In this document: positions 1 to 8,709 of the stretch, one piece after another
How the letters are laid out: every line of letters begins with the position of its first letter
Numbering within the stretch: the first letter of the stretch is position 1
DNA from: Hyphomicrobiales bacterium
GTDB taxonomy: Bacteria > Pseudomonadota > Alphaproteobacteria > Rhizobiales > Rhizobiaceae
DNA length: 64,000 bases
Reading direction: 5' to 3'
Assembly (NCBI GenBank): GCA_900468625.1
Contig: UBUL01000004.1
Location: 117,338 to 181,337 of the forward strand
The notes under the pieces: generated by a model
Database searches by the model: none
What the model was told of the DNA's origin: nothing
Seen by the model: the letters and a program-made list of their open reading frames with translations, nothing else
Made by a program: the position numbers and the translations under genes

Positions 1-2
1 GG

Positions 3-2042
3 CCCGTGCTTGCAGCTCTTGCGGTGCTGACGCTCGCCATCGCGGCGCTCGCGATCTACAGACGCCTGCGCGGCGGCTGGATCCGTGCGCTGGCGAGTAT
101 CGCCCTGCTGACGGCACTCACCAATCCGGTGCTGGTGCAGGAGGATCGCGATCAGCTGACGACGATCGTTCCCGTCGTCGTCGATCGCAGCCTCAGCCAG
201 CAGACGCCGGAACGCACGAAGATGACGGACGAGGCCCTGGTGATGCTCAAGGATCGGCTGGCGCAATTCCCGCGCATAGAACCCCGCATCGTCGAATTCC
301 GTGATCCCGCGGAATCGGATTCACCATCGACACGGCTCTTTTCCGCCCTGTCTTCGTCCATCGCCGACGTGCCGCCAGCCCGCATCGGCGGCGCAATCTT
401 CCTGACAGATGGCCAGATCCACGATATTCCCGGCGTCAACCAGCAACTCGGCTTCGACGCGCCCATTCATGGGCTGATCACTGGCAGGCCGGACGAATTC
501 GACCGCCGCATCGAAATCGTCCGGGCGCCTCGCTTCGGTATCGTCAACGACGAACAGCAGCTCGTCTTTCGTGTCGTTGACGACGGCAAGAGTCCAGGCG
601 GCACCGCAGCCGTGACGGTCAAGATGAACGGCGACGAAATCGCCACGCTTCAGGCCACGCCCGGCCAGGATACGCCCTTCAGCTTCAAGGTGCCGCGCGC
701 CGGCAACAACGTCCTCGAATTCGCCGTGGCCGAGGTTCCCGGCGAAGTTACCGGTACCAACAATCAAACGGTCCAGCTGATCGAAGGCATCCGCCAGAAC
801 ATGCGCGTCCTGCTCGTTTCGGGCGAGCCGCATGCCGGCGAGCGCGCCTGGCGCAACCTGCTGAAATCGGACGCCTCCGTCGATCTCGTGCATTTCACTA
901 TTCTGCGCCCGCCGGATAAGCAGGATGGCACGCCGATCAACGAGCTGTCGCTGATCGCCTTCCCGACGCGCGAACTTTTCGTCGACAAGATCAGTTCTTT
1001 CGACCTGATCATTTTCGACCGCTATCAGGATCGCCAGAACGTCCTGCCGACGATCTATTATGATTACATGGCGCAATATGTCGAAAACGGCGGCGCCTTG
1101 CTGGTCGCGGCCGGCCCCGAGCACGCCGGCGGCAGTTCGATCGCGCTGACCCCGCTCGCCTCGGTGCTTCCCGCCGAGCCGACGGGCCAGATGATCGAGA
1201 AGGCGTTCTATCCGCGCTTGTCGGATCAGGGCCGCAAGCATCCCGTGACACGCGGCCTGGACGGCTCCGACACGGAGCCGCCGCATTGGGGCCGCTGGTT
1301 CCGCAGCGTCGATGTCGAGAAGCCGCAGGGCCAGACCGTGATGGTCGGCGCCAACAACAGTCCGTTGCTGGTGCTCAACCGCGTCGGCCAGGGCCGCGTC
1401 GCCATGCTCCTTTCCGACGAAGGTTGGCTGTGGGCGCGCGGTTTCGAAGGCGGCGGCCCGCATGTGTCGCTCTATCGCCGCATCGCCCATTGGCTGTTGA
1501 AGGAGCCCGCGCTGGAGGAAGAAGCACTGACGGCAAACGCTGCTGGGCGCACGCTACAGGTGACGCGCCAGACGATCGGCGACGATCCAGGCCCAGCCAC
1601 GATCAAAACGCCATCGGGCAAGAGTGAGACCTTGACGCTGAAGCAGGCGCAGCCGGGTCTCTACCAAGCCGGAAAGCATATGGATGAGATCGGGCTCTAT
1701 CAGATCGCCAACGGCAACCTCTCGACGCTGGTCCATATCGGCGCCATCGATGCTCCGGAATTCAAGGCGATGATCTCGACCACGGAGACACTGAAGCCGC
1801 TGGCACAGAAGACCAAAGGCCTCGTCGCCCGCCTTGCCGGCGCAAACGGCAATGTTACGGTGCCGCAGGTCCTGCCGGTGCGCGGCGCAGTGCGTGTCGC
1901 CGACGGCCAGCGCCTGACAATCCGCATGACCGACGAAACTGTCTTGAAGGGAATCAATACGCTGCCGCTCTTTGCGGGCTTTGCCGGTCTCGCCGCCCTC
2001 CTCTTTGCCTTCTCCGCCACGTGGTGGCGCGAAGGACGGTGA
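3..2042 (+). CDS. membrane-anchored protein of unknown function, 5' end cut by window
   Basis: The frame is open to the left edge, so the true start lies upstream; GTG at 6 is only the first in-frame start-like codon. The visible product of about 678 residues begins with hydrophobic helices (residues 1-20 and 27-45), has a long periplasmic-type region and ends with one transmembrane segment near 655-672 followed by WWREGR. The early VVVDRSLS and FLTDGQ segments resemble a degenerate von Willebrand A domain, and the middle part (LLVSGEPHAGERAW, GALLVAAGPEHAGG) resembles a class I glutamine-amidotransferase-like fold. Similar proteins in rhizobia usually sit beside MoxR, DUF58 and DUF4159 genes; that neighbourhood would be to the left. 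No enzymatic activity can be assigned. Confidence 0.7.
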   Translation, partial: PVLAALAVLTLAIAALAIYRRLRGGWIRALASIALLTALTNPVLVQEDRDQLTTIVPVVVDRSLSQQTPERTKMTDEALVMLKDRLAQFPRIEPRIVEFRDPAESDSPSTRLFSALSSSIADVPPARIGGAIFLTDGQIHDIPGVNQQLGFDAPIHGLITGRPDEFDRRIEIVRAPRFGIVNDEQQLVFRVVDDGKSPGGTAAVTVKMNGDEIATLQATPGQDTPFSFKVPRAGNNVLEFAVAEVPGEVTGTNNQTVQLIEGIRQNMRVLLVSGEPHAGERAWRNLLKSDASVDLVHFTILRPPDKQDGTPINELSLIAFPTRELFVDKISSFDLIIFDRYQDRQNVLPTIYYDYMAQYVENGGALLVAAGPEHAGGSSIALTPLASVLPAEPTGQMIEKAFYPRLSDQGRKHPVTRGLDGSDTEPPHWGRWFRSVDVEKPQGQTVMVGANNSPLLVLNRVGQGRVAMLLSDEGWLWARGFEGGGPHVSLYRRIAHWLLKEPALEEEALTANAAGRTLQVTRQTIGDDPGPATIKTPSGKSETLTLKQAQPGLYQAGKHMDEIGLYQIANGNLSTLVHIGAIDAPEFKAMISTTETLKPLAQKTKGLVARLAGANGNVTVPQVLPVRGAVRVADGQRLTIRMTDETVLKGINTLPLFAGFAGLAALLFAFSATWWREGR

Positions 2043-2044
2043 AT

Positions 2045-2470
2045 ATGATGAAGATCGAAGTGACCGATAAACCATCGGAAAGCGAACTCGCGGCCATCAG
2101 CGAGGGATTGACGGCCTTCAACACCGCAGATGTCGGCCCGTCCGGTCGGCAATCCCTGGCGGTTCTGATCCGCGACGATGCTGGCAAGACCATTGGCGGC
2201 ATCTCCGGCTACACGGCCTGGGGATGGCTGTTCACGCAATGGCTCTTCGTGCCGGAAAGCCTGCGCGGCCAGGGCATGGCCGGAAAGCTCCTGGAGGCGG
2301 CAGAAGCCGAAGCAGGCGCGCGCGGCTGCTTCGGCGCATGGATCGATACTTTCAATCCGCAGGCGCTGAAAGCCTATCAGCGGCAGGGCTATGCCATCTT
2401 CGGCGAGCTGCCGGATTTTCCAGCCGGCCGCAGCCGTTTCTTTCTGCAGAAGAAATTGTCGCCTCGCTGA
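2045..2470 (+). CDS. GNAT family N-acetyltransferase
   Basis: The product is a small (141 aa) acetyl-CoA-dependent N-acetyltransferase of unknown substrate. The acetyl-CoA loop is visible as LRGQGMAGKLLEAAE in the middle of the protein, followed by a GNAT-like tail with AYQRQGYAIFGE. I placed the start at the ATG pair 2045/2048 because GAAGGACGG just upstream is a good ribosome binding site; a longer frame would run into the previous gene. It lies three bases after the stop of the membrane protein, so the two are probably co-transcribed. Repeat element A1 follows directly. Confidence 0.85.
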   Translation: MMKIEVTDKPSESELAAISEGLTAFNTADVGPSGRQSLAVLIRDDAGKTIGGISGYTAWGWLFTQWLFVPESLRGQGMAGKLLEAAEAEAGARGCFGAWIDTFNPQALKAYQRQGYAIFGELPDFPAGRSRFFLQKKLSPR

Positions 2471-2505
2471 TATTCAAGCGGGGCAGTCTTTCGTCGATAG
2501 CGTCT

Positions 2506-2609
2506 TAGAGCATTTCCGCTTTTCTTCGAATCGCGAAAACGCTCTATCCGCTTGTTTTTTTCGCACTCCGGACGGAAAACCGCTACGCACTTTTCCTGGA
2601 AATGCTCTA
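2506..2609. repeat. short intergenic inverted-repeat element, family A copy 1
   Basis: This 104-bp element has perfect 12-bp terminal inverted repeats (TAGAGCATTTCC at 2506-2517 and its complement at 2598-2609). It resembles the palindromic intergenic elements common in rhizobial genomes (RIME-like). A degenerate copy is at 32772-32866 and a 5' fragment at 52386. Its right end supplies the TAG stop codon of the acetyltransferase on the minus strand. Confidence 0.8.
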
Positions 2610-3179
2610 GACAGCGATCGCCGTGAGCTGCACGACATCGTCCAGATTGCCGTCTTCGACTTCGCTCGCCGAAGCGGAATCATCACGCCAGATGATCGAA
2701 CCCTGCAGCCGCGCATGCGTATCTCCGGCGATCGGCACGACCAGCACCCGGTTGGGATCGACTGGCCCCGGGAAGGTCAATGCATTATAGGCAACCTTCT
2801 CGAAACCGAGCGGACAATAATAGGGCGGGTCGCCGATGAGGATGACGGCTTCCGATCCCTTGCGCTTGGCCGCTTCGACGGCAATCCGCACGAGTTCGCG
2901 GCCGATCCCCTTGTTCTTGTGCGACGGACGCACGGCAAGCGGGCCGAGCAGATGTCCCTTGACCGATCCAGCCAATACCGGCGTCATCCGCACGGAGGCG
3001 ATCGTCTCGCCATCATCGGCGCAGATGAAGGATAGCGACCGGTCGTGCGGTCCCTGCTCGCGGATGCGAGCTGCGGCGCGCGTAAACCGGCCGGGGCCGA
3101 ATGCTTCTTCGTTGATGAGTTCGATGACAGCGTCGTGTGACGCATCCTCAGTGAGGTAGACCAGATCGTGCTTGTACAT
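2607..3179 (-). CDS. GNAT family N-acetyltransferase (YhbS-like)
   Basis: The 190-aa product carries the GNAT acetyl-CoA loop (VRPSHKNKGIGRELVRIA, about residues 84-101) and the conserved tail GDPPYYCPLGFEKV typical of the YhbS-like branch. The substrate is unknown. The start ATG at 3179 fits the family's N-terminus. The gene converges on the other acetyltransferase at 2045-2470; the two are not close copies. The stop codon TAG is the terminal triplet of repeat A1, so the extreme C-terminus may have been defined by the repeat's insertion. Confidence 0.82.
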   Translation of the reverse strand: MYKHDLVYLTEDASHDAVIELINEEAFGPGRFTRAAARIREQGPHDRSLSFICADDGETIASVRMTPVLAGSVKGHLLGPLAVRPSHKNKGIGRELVRIAVEAAKRKGSEAVILIGDPPYYCPLGFEKVAYNALTFPGPVDPNRVLVVPIAGDTHARLQGSIIWRDDSASASEVEDGNLDDVVQLTAIAV

Positions 3180-3529
3180 TAGACCAAGGAAACCAGATAG
3201 ACGGACGATGTTGTTCCCGAAAGCGCTCGTCGAGCGTTCAAGGTCATCGGCGTCGTCGCAGGCTTCTGGTTACTTTCATGAACAAGGATCCTTAAAGCGT
3301 GACAAGCCGCATAGCAGGAAATATTCGGCGCGTCCAATGCAAAATGCGCACTGCCGTTTATCGATGCAGGATCGTGTCGGCATCATTGTCTTTTCTCGAG
3401 CCCGACGCCGCCACATGAGCCCGCCGGCAGCACCTATGACGCAGTGTTCATCATTTGCCGTCTCGAAATCCGGCGTGCATGCCGTATCTCTAGATAAATA
3501 GTTCGGCAGTTTCCCGAAAGGATCAAGCA
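3180..3529. other. divergent intergenic region, no gene seen
   Basis: This 350-bp region lies between the start of the minus-strand acetyltransferase and the plus-strand reductase, so it must hold both promoters. Open frames here are short, lack ribosome binding sites and show no recognisable protein. AAAGGATCAAGCA just before 3530 is the reductase's ribosome binding site. Confidence 0.5.
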
Positions 3530-4519
3530 ATGGGCATGTTGGTGGATGGTGTCTGGCATGACGTCTGGTATGATACCAAAGAGACGAAGGGCCATTTCAA
3601 GCGCGCCGCGTCGCAGTTCCGGAACTGGGTGACCGCGGATGGCGGGCCTGGCCCTACCGGCACCGGCGGTTTCAAGGCGGAGGCCGGGCGCTATCATCTC
3701 TACGTGTCGCTCGCCTGCCCCTGGGCGCATCGAACCCTGATCTTCCGCAAGCTGAAGAAGCTTGAAGAGTTGATCACGGTTTCGATCGTCGATCCGCTGA
3801 TGCTGGAAAACGGCTGGGAATTCAAAGGGACCGACGGAGGAACGGCCGATCACCTCTTCGGCGCAAGCAAGCTCTGGGAAGTCTATCTGAAGGCCGATCC
3901 GCATTATTCCGGCCGGGTCACCGTCCCCGTTTTGTGGGACAAGCAGACCGGCACGATCGTCAACAACGAATCGGCCGAAATCATCCGCATGTTCAACACG
4001 GCCTTCGACGGCCTGACCGTTTCCAAGGCGGACTTCTATCCCGCCGATCTCCGTGCCGATATCGATGCCCTGAATGAGCGCGTCTACGACACGGTCAACA
4101 ATGGCGTCTACAAGGCCGGCTTCGCGACGACCCAGGAAGCCTACGAGGAAAATGCCCGGCGCCTCTTCGAGACCCTCGATATGCTGGACCAGCGGCTGGC
4201 GACGAAGCGCTACCTGTTCGGAGACCGGCTGACCGAAGCCGACTGGCGGCTGTTCACGACGCTTATCCGCTTCGACGCCGTCTACGTCGGCCATTTCAAA
4301 TGCAACATCCGCCGCATCGCCGATTACGCCAATCTCTCGGCCTATCTGCGCGATCTCTATCAGATTGCCGGCGTTGCCGAGACGGTGAACCTCGCGCACA
4401 TCAAGAACCACTACTATCGCAGCCACAAGACGATCAATCCGACGGGTATCGTGCCGATCGGCCCCGAGCTGGATTTCGATCGCCCGCATGGCCGGGAGCA
4501 ATTGGCAAAAGCGGCCTGA
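3530..4519 (+). CDS. yqjG: glutathionyl-hydroquinone reductase (Xi-class glutathione S-transferase)
   Basis: The 329-aa product matches the YqjG/ECM4 family, which reduces glutathionyl-hydroquinones to free hydroquinones using glutathione. The N-terminal thioredoxin-like domain carries the catalytic motif SLACPWAHR (Cys about residue 64), the Xi-class hallmark. It is followed by the SIVDPLMLENGWEF segment and an all-helical GST C-terminal domain ending with the conserved NPTGIVPIGP near residue 300. Length is typical. The start at 3530 follows an AAAGGA ribosome binding site. It probably acts in the cytosol on quinone adducts. It is convergent with the Nudix gene and apparently monocistronic. 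Confidence 0.92.
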   Translation: MGMLVDGVWHDVWYDTKETKGHFKRAASQFRNWVTADGGPGPTGTGGFKAEAGRYHLYVSLACPWAHRTLIFRKLKKLEELITVSIVDPLMLENGWEFKGTDGGTADHLFGASKLWEVYLKADPHYSGRVTVPVLWDKQTGTIVNNESAEIIRMFNTAFDGLTVSKADFYPADLRADIDALNERVYDTVNNGVYKAGFATTQEAYEENARRLFETLDMLDQRLATKRYLFGDRLTEADWRLFTTLIRFDAVYVGHFKCNIRRIADYANLSAYLRDLYQIAGVAETVNLAHIKNHYYRSHKTINPTGIVPIGPELDFDRPHGREQLAKAA

Positions 4520-4535
4520 TTTGAATGCCCCGTAG

Positions 4536-5027
4536 CTACCAGTGATTGGAAGGAGCCTCCTCTCCCTCCAATTCCTTCAGCCTGCGATAGGTCGCCTTCG
4601 TCGTTCCGGGCGGCAGCGCATCAAGCGCAAAGAAGCCGCTTTCGACGATCTCGCGATCCGGCCTGCGCGGCGCGGTCTGGGTAACCTCGACGCGATAGAA
4701 GACGACGTGGTCTCGTTTGCTGGTATGGTTGTTGAAATAGACGTGGAAGAGCTGCGGCCGACCCGAGATCACTAGGTTGCCCTCCTCCCGCAGCTCCTTC
4801 TTAAGCGCCTCCTCCACCGTCTCATGGCGTTCGACGCCACCGCCGGGCATGTGCCAGCCGGCGATATAGGAATGCCGCACCAGGAAAACTCGCCCCTCCC
4901 GATCGAAGCAGGCGGCGCGCACACCAAGCGTCATGCTGCGGGTCAGGCCGAAATAGACATGCAGCGCCCGGCCGAACAACCGCATCGCCAAACTCTGCTT
5001 TTCGTCCCTCGAAATCTCGTCGCTCAT
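4536..5027 (-). CDS. Nudix hydrolase
   Basis: The product (163 aa) carries a Nudix box, G-GVERH-E followed by KELREEGNL at about residues 61-83, with Lys in place of the usual first Arg of REUXEE. The family hydrolyses nucleoside diphosphate-X compounds with Mg; the substrate here is unknown. The start at 5027 (MSDEISRDEK) follows a GAGGTT ribosome binding site; a longer frame to 5084 would run further into the promoter region of the divergent phosphoesterase. The conserved MTLGVRAACFDREGRVFLVRH segment before the box is typical of the family's beta-sheet entry. Confidence 0.85.
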   Translation of the reverse strand: MSDEISRDEKQSLAMRLFGRALHVYFGLTRSMTLGVRAACFDREGRVFLVRHSYIAGWHMPGGGVERHETVEEALKKELREEGNLVISGRPQLFHVYFNNHTSKRDHVVFYRVEVTQTAPRRPDREIVESGFFALDALPPGTTKATYRRLKELEGEEAPSNHW

Positions 5028-5095
5028 GCGTGAACCTCGATGCCCCGATCCGCAATGAGGTTGGGGATGTATTTGTTTTGACAATAGAGTGGGCT

Positions 5096-6016
5096 ATGTC
5101 TCATCCCATGTTCAAGCTCGCGCATATTTCCGATGTTCACCTTGGTCCGTTGCCACGCCTTTCGATCAGAGAACTCGCCTCCAAACGTATTACCGGATTT
5201 GTGAACTGGCACCGGAACCGGCGCAAGCATCTTTTTGGCGGCACGCTCGACCTGCTTCTTGACGACATCAAGGCGAGGCAGGCCGATCATCTGGCCGTAA
5301 CCGGCGATCTCGTCAATCTCGCGAGCGGCATGGAGATCCAGACCGCGGCCGAATGGCTGAAGACGGTCGGCGATCCGCTTCACACGTCAGTCGTTCCCGG
5401 CAATCACGATGCCTATGTGCCCGGCGCCTACGAAAAGGCCATGCGTGCCTGGTACCCCTATGTCCAGGGCGATAGCGCTCCCTCCGAATGGCAGGAAGAC
5501 CGGCGCATTTTCCCCTATCTGCGCATTCGCGGACAGGTCGCGCTTGTGGGATGCTCCACGGCCGTCGCTACTCCGCCCTTTACGGCAAGCGGCTTTTATT
5601 CCGCCCGTCAGGCGCGCGAGACGGTGAACATTCTGCGCGCGGCCGGGGATGCCGGACTTTTTCGCGTCGTCATGATCCATCACCCGCCGATTCGGGGCGC
5701 AACCAGCTTCTACAAGCGCATGATCGGCATTCGCCGCTTCGCAGCCGTCATCTCGACCGGCGGCGCCGAACTTGTCCTGCACGGGCATACACACCTCAAC
5801 ACTCTGCATTGGCTGCGCGGTCAAATGGGTTTGGTGCCCGTCGTCGGCATCGCCTCCGCATCGCAGGGGGTCGGCGGATTGAAACCGCGCGCCGCCTATA
5901 ATCTCTTCACGATCGCCGGGCGCCCCGGTGCCTGGGAGTTGAAGGCGGAGCGCTACAGTCTCAACGACGCAGGCAGCGGTATAGCTCCTGAAAGCATCGA
6001 TATTCTAGCAAGGTGA
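5096..6016 (+). CDS. calcineurin-like metallophosphoesterase
   Basis: The 306-aa product has the whole set of class III metallophosphoesterase motifs in order: DVH near residue 11, GDLVN near 69, GNHDA near 102, HHPP near 204 and GHTH near 238. These bind a dinuclear metal centre and hydrolyse phosphomono- or diesters; the substrate is not evident. I chose ATG 5096 because MSHPMFKLAHISDVH matches the family N-terminus; ATG 5108 is an alternative, and no strong ribosome binding site decides between them. It is divergent from the Nudix gene. Confidence 0.88.
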   Translation: MSHPMFKLAHISDVHLGPLPRLSIRELASKRITGFVNWHRNRRKHLFGGTLDLLLDDIKARQADHLAVTGDLVNLASGMEIQTAAEWLKTVGDPLHTSVVPGNHDAYVPGAYEKAMRAWYPYVQGDSAPSEWQEDRRIFPYLRIRGQVALVGCSTAVATPPFTASGFYSARQARETVNILRAAGDAGLFRVVMIHHPPIRGATSFYKRMIGIRRFAAVISTGGAELVLHGHTHLNTLHWLRGQMGLVPVVGIASASQGVGGLKPRAAYNLFTIAGRPGAWELKAERYSLNDAGSGIAPESIDILAR

Positions 6017-6418
6017 TGAACGTTTTAGCCTATCCGCCCACATCGTTTCGGTAGCGTTTTCTAAGATACGGAGCTACAATCGGACTACAGGAATCCCTAT
6101 AGGATGGGATGGGTTTCGAGGTTGCGGCAGGAGCACCGCAATGCCGGTTTTCCAGAGCGGTTTCCCGCTCGTCCCTGCGATCGCCGAAGGCCGGGAGTAC
6201 CTGTTGAAATAATGCGGGTCGGCACATTGACGGATGGCCGCCCGAAGAAAGACACTTCAGTGAACGAGTGTTTTGGAAGACTTGCGAAACGGCACGGAAA
6301 TGGTTCATACCAACACAGGACGATTATTCCGCTTACATCACCTTTCTCAGGGGAAAGGCCATCCGTTGCGGAAGCACATTGCCCATGCGACAACCTCCAA
6401 CGCCCTCCTGGAACGATC
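6017..6418. other. intergenic region upstream of the sigma factor gene
   Basis: About 400 bp without a supported gene. Frames that cross it in the plus direction are extensions of the sigma factor frame without a better start. It presumably carries the sigma operon promoter; I could not find a convincing GGAAC plus CGTT pair of the alphaproteobacterial stress type at a suitable distance. Confidence 0.4.
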
Positions 6419-6931
6419 ATGCCAACGCCGGTAGCAGCCATTGACATCAGACGCGATCTGGTCGGCCTTCTTCCGAAACTGCGCCGCTTCACGGTGACGC
6501 TGACCGGCGATCTGACCGAGGCGGACGAGCTTGTTCAGAGCGTCTGTCAGCGCGGTATCGCCAAATTCCACCTTTGGAACAGCGGCGGCAAGCTGGAGAG
6601 CTGGCTCTACACCATGGCCCGTCATCAATGGGTCGATGAGGCCAGACGCCACAAGCTGCGTCCCGCCGCCAAGGGCAACGCCGTCGAACAGGGCGAACTG
6701 GCAGCCGGAGTGCATTTAAATCCGGTGGAGGACAGTGAAGCGCATCGCCTTGTCACATCTTTGCCCGAAGGACTTGCAAGTGTCTTCCTGCTGGTCGATG
6801 TCGAAGGGCATAGCTACAAGCAGGCAGCCGATATCCTCGGAGTTCCGCTGCCGGCAGTCATGTCGCGGCTCTCCAGCGCACGCCTCTACCTTGCCTCCCA
6901 GGGTCACAGTCGCTCGCCTCGAAGGTTTTAA
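6419..6931 (+). CDS. ECF-type RNA polymerase sigma factor
   Basis: The 170-aa product has sigma region 2 at about residues 15-80 (LRRFTVTLTGDLTEADELVQ, WLYTMARHQWVDEARRH) and sigma region 4 at about 112-160 (LPEGLASVFLLVDVEGHSYKQAADILGV, VMSRLSSARLYL). This is the two-domain ECF layout. The ATG at 6419 gives the usual family length; the longer frame upstream has no family resemblance. The next gene, 12 bases downstream, encodes a membrane protein that is probably its anti-sigma factor. The regulon is unknown, but such pairs usually autoregulate. Confidence 0.88.
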   Translation: MPTPVAAIDIRRDLVGLLPKLRRFTVTLTGDLTEADELVQSVCQRGIAKFHLWNSGGKLESWLYTMARHQWVDEARRHKLRPAAKGNAVEQGELAAGVHLNPVEDSEAHRLVTSLPEGLASVFLLVDVEGHSYKQAADILGVPLPAVMSRLSSARLYLASQGHSRSPRRF

Positions 6932-6943
6932 GCATTGCAAGAC

Positions 6944-7774
6944 ATGAAGAAAATGCCGCTCGAAGTCCGTTTGTCCGCCTTCATGGATGGTGAAACGAAC
7001 CGTGAAGAAAAGGAAGAGCTTGAAAGGCTCATTGCGTCCGATCCGGATGCGCGGCGAATTTTCGATGAGCTCAAACATGGCTCGGATGTCGGCCGCAAGG
7101 CTTTCGACGAGGTTCTCAAGGAGCCGGTGCCGCTGGCGCTTGTTCGTTCCATCAAAAGCGCTCAGCCTCCGAAGACCCGCGAACCCTCGCCGCGCATCAC
7201 ACGACCGTCCTTGAAGCTGGCGCCGACCGGCAGACAGTCGCTGGCCGCAGCGCTCATCCTATTTGTCGTCGGCGGTGCCATAGGCTATCTCTTCGGCATA
7301 CAGCCGGCTGACGTCCCGGCAGGCACGCCCCCTGTGGCGATGCAGGTTGCGACACGCAGTTGGCTGGATGACATCGCCGCCTATCACCGCATCTATTCGC
7401 GTCAGCCGCAGCATATGGTCGAGCTGCAGGCAAGCCAGCTGGACGAGATTGCCAAGTGGCTGGCAAGCACGGTCGGCGTCAAGTTCAACTTTCCCGATCT
7501 TGCTGCCGATGGCCTCGTCTTTCAGGGCGCGCGGATGTTCATCGCCGGCGGCAAGCCCTTCGGCCAACTGATCTACAAGAACCTCGACGGCGATGTCGTC
7601 GCCATCTGCTTTACCAAGACCGACGGCGTTGCCGACAACGATTTCAGCGAAACCATCAAGGACGATATCAGCATCGTATCCTGGCATCGCAACGGCGCGA
7701 CCTATGCCGTGGTAGGCCCATCTTCGAATGCGATGCTCGATCAGATCGCCAACAGGGTCTCCTCGGAAATCTGA
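6944..7774 (+). CDS. membrane anti-sigma factor
   Basis: The roughly 276-aa product has an acidic cytoplasmic N-terminus (LSAFMDGETNREEKEELERL, typical of anti-sigma proteins), one transmembrane helix at about residues 104-122 (SLAAALILFVVGGAIGYLF) and a periplasmic domain of about 150 residues. The zinc-binding H-x3-C-x2-C motif of ZAS anti-sigma factors is absent. ATG 6944 is preferred over TTG 6935. Its position directly after the ECF gene gives the functional inference. The large periplasmic part may sense an envelope or redox signal, but nothing in it identifies the stimulus. Confidence 0.8.
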   Translation: MKKMPLEVRLSAFMDGETNREEKEELERLIASDPDARRIFDELKHGSDVGRKAFDEVLKEPVPLALVRSIKSAQPPKTREPSPRITRPSLKLAPTGRQSLAAALILFVVGGAIGYLFGIQPADVPAGTPPVAMQVATRSWLDDIAAYHRIYSRQPQHMVELQASQLDEIAKWLASTVGVKFNFPDLAADGLVFQGARMFIAGGKPFGQLIYKNLDGDVVAICFTKTDGVADNDFSETIKDDISIVSWHRNGATYAVVGPSSNAMLDQIANRVSSEI

Positions 7775-7874
7775 CGGATGTTCCCCTCTCTTTGCAGCTT
7801 GCGACTGCGAGCCTGCCGATGGATAATGGAACGCTGCAATCGCACGAGTCCGAGTTCTTTGCTGGAGTTTCGAC

Positions 7875-8078
7875 ATGTCCGACGTTCTGCTGACCATTCC
7901 GGAAATTGACAGGCGTATCGCGGTGATAAGGGAAAATCTTCGCGAACTGATCGAGCAGGCGGCCGCCTTTTCCGGCGCAGCCGACGAGGAGCGGACGTCA
8001 GAACGGATAGCCGAACAGGAAGAAGAGCTCGAACGCCTGACGAAGCAACGCGACGCATTGACCCAGCAGAAGTCATGA
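7875..8078 (+). CDS. small coiled-coil protein of unknown function
   Basis: The product is 67 aa, highly charged and predicted to be almost entirely helical, with heptad-like repeats (IAVIRENLRELIEQ, EEELERLTKQRDAL). The start ATG has a GGAG ribosome binding site (TGGAGTTTCGAC). It lies 100 bp after the anti-sigma gene and 73 bp before an acetyltransferase gene. I do not recognise a named family, and no catalytic motif is present. Confidence 0.65.
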   Translation: MSDVLLTIPEIDRRIAVIRENLRELIEQAAAFSGAADEERTSERIAEQEEELERLTKQRDALTQQKS

Positions 8079-8151
8079 ATGCAGGAGGACGGCCGTCTCT
8101 GACGGCTACCTCGATTGCCAATCGATTTCGTCCTTCGAATGGGTCACAGGG

Positions 8152-8613
8152 ATGGCCGACGATATTCATATTCGATTTGCGACCCGGCAAGACCACGGGC
8201 AATGGCTGATCCTGTGGGAAAGTTACAATAGGTTCTACGGACGATCCGGCGCAACCGCCCTTCCCGCCGACATCACGCAAATGACATGGCAGCGCTTTTT
8301 CGATGCCTACGAACCCGTGCACGCGCTCGTTGCCGAGAAGGACGGCCGGCTCCTCGGCTTGGCACATTATCTCTTTCACCGCAGCACGACAGCCGTCGAG
8401 CCGAACTGCTATCTGCAGGATCTGTTTACCGACGAGGCGGCGCGTGGAAGGGGCGTGGCATCCGCATTGATCGAAGGCGTCTATGCCCGGGCCAGGGAAG
8501 CAGGCTCCCATCGCGTCTATTGGCAGACGCATGAGACGAACGCCACCGCAATGCGCGTTTATGACAAGATGGCCGAGCGCTCCGGTTTTGTCGTCTACCG
8601 CAAATCGCTGTGA
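8152..8613 (+). CDS. GNAT family N-acetyltransferase
   Basis: The 153-aa product shows the acetyl-CoA loop TDEAARGRGVASALIEGVYA at about residues 92-111 and the family's tail VYWQTHETNATAMRVYDKMA. The substrate is unknown; the N-terminal ADDIHIRFATRQDHGQWL is typical of small-molecule or aminoglycoside-like GNATs. The start has only a weak AGGG ribosome binding site. The shared terminator hairpin at 8653-8682 closes the unit against leuA. Confidence 0.85.
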   Translation: MADDIHIRFATRQDHGQWLILWESYNRFYGRSGATALPADITQMTWQRFFDAYEPVHALVAEKDGRLLGLAHYLFHRSTTAVEPNCYLQDLFTDEAARGRGVASALIEGVYARAREAGSHRVYWQTHETNATAMRVYDKMAERSGFVVYRKSL

Positions 8614-8652
8614 AGCGACGGCCTCGCTGCAATATTGCGAGCCCGCAAAGCA

Positions 8653-8682
8653 AAATCCCCTCGGAAGTAACCGAGGGGATTT
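8653..8682. terminator. bidirectional hairpin terminator between the acetyltransferase gene and leuA
   Basis: AAATCCCCTCGG and CCGAGGGGATTT form a perfect 12-bp stem with an AAGTAA loop, flanked by A's on one side and T's on the other. It lies between two convergent genes and can serve both. Confidence 0.85.
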
Positions 8683-8709
8683 CGATGGAAGCTGCGGAAA
8701 GCCTGAGTC

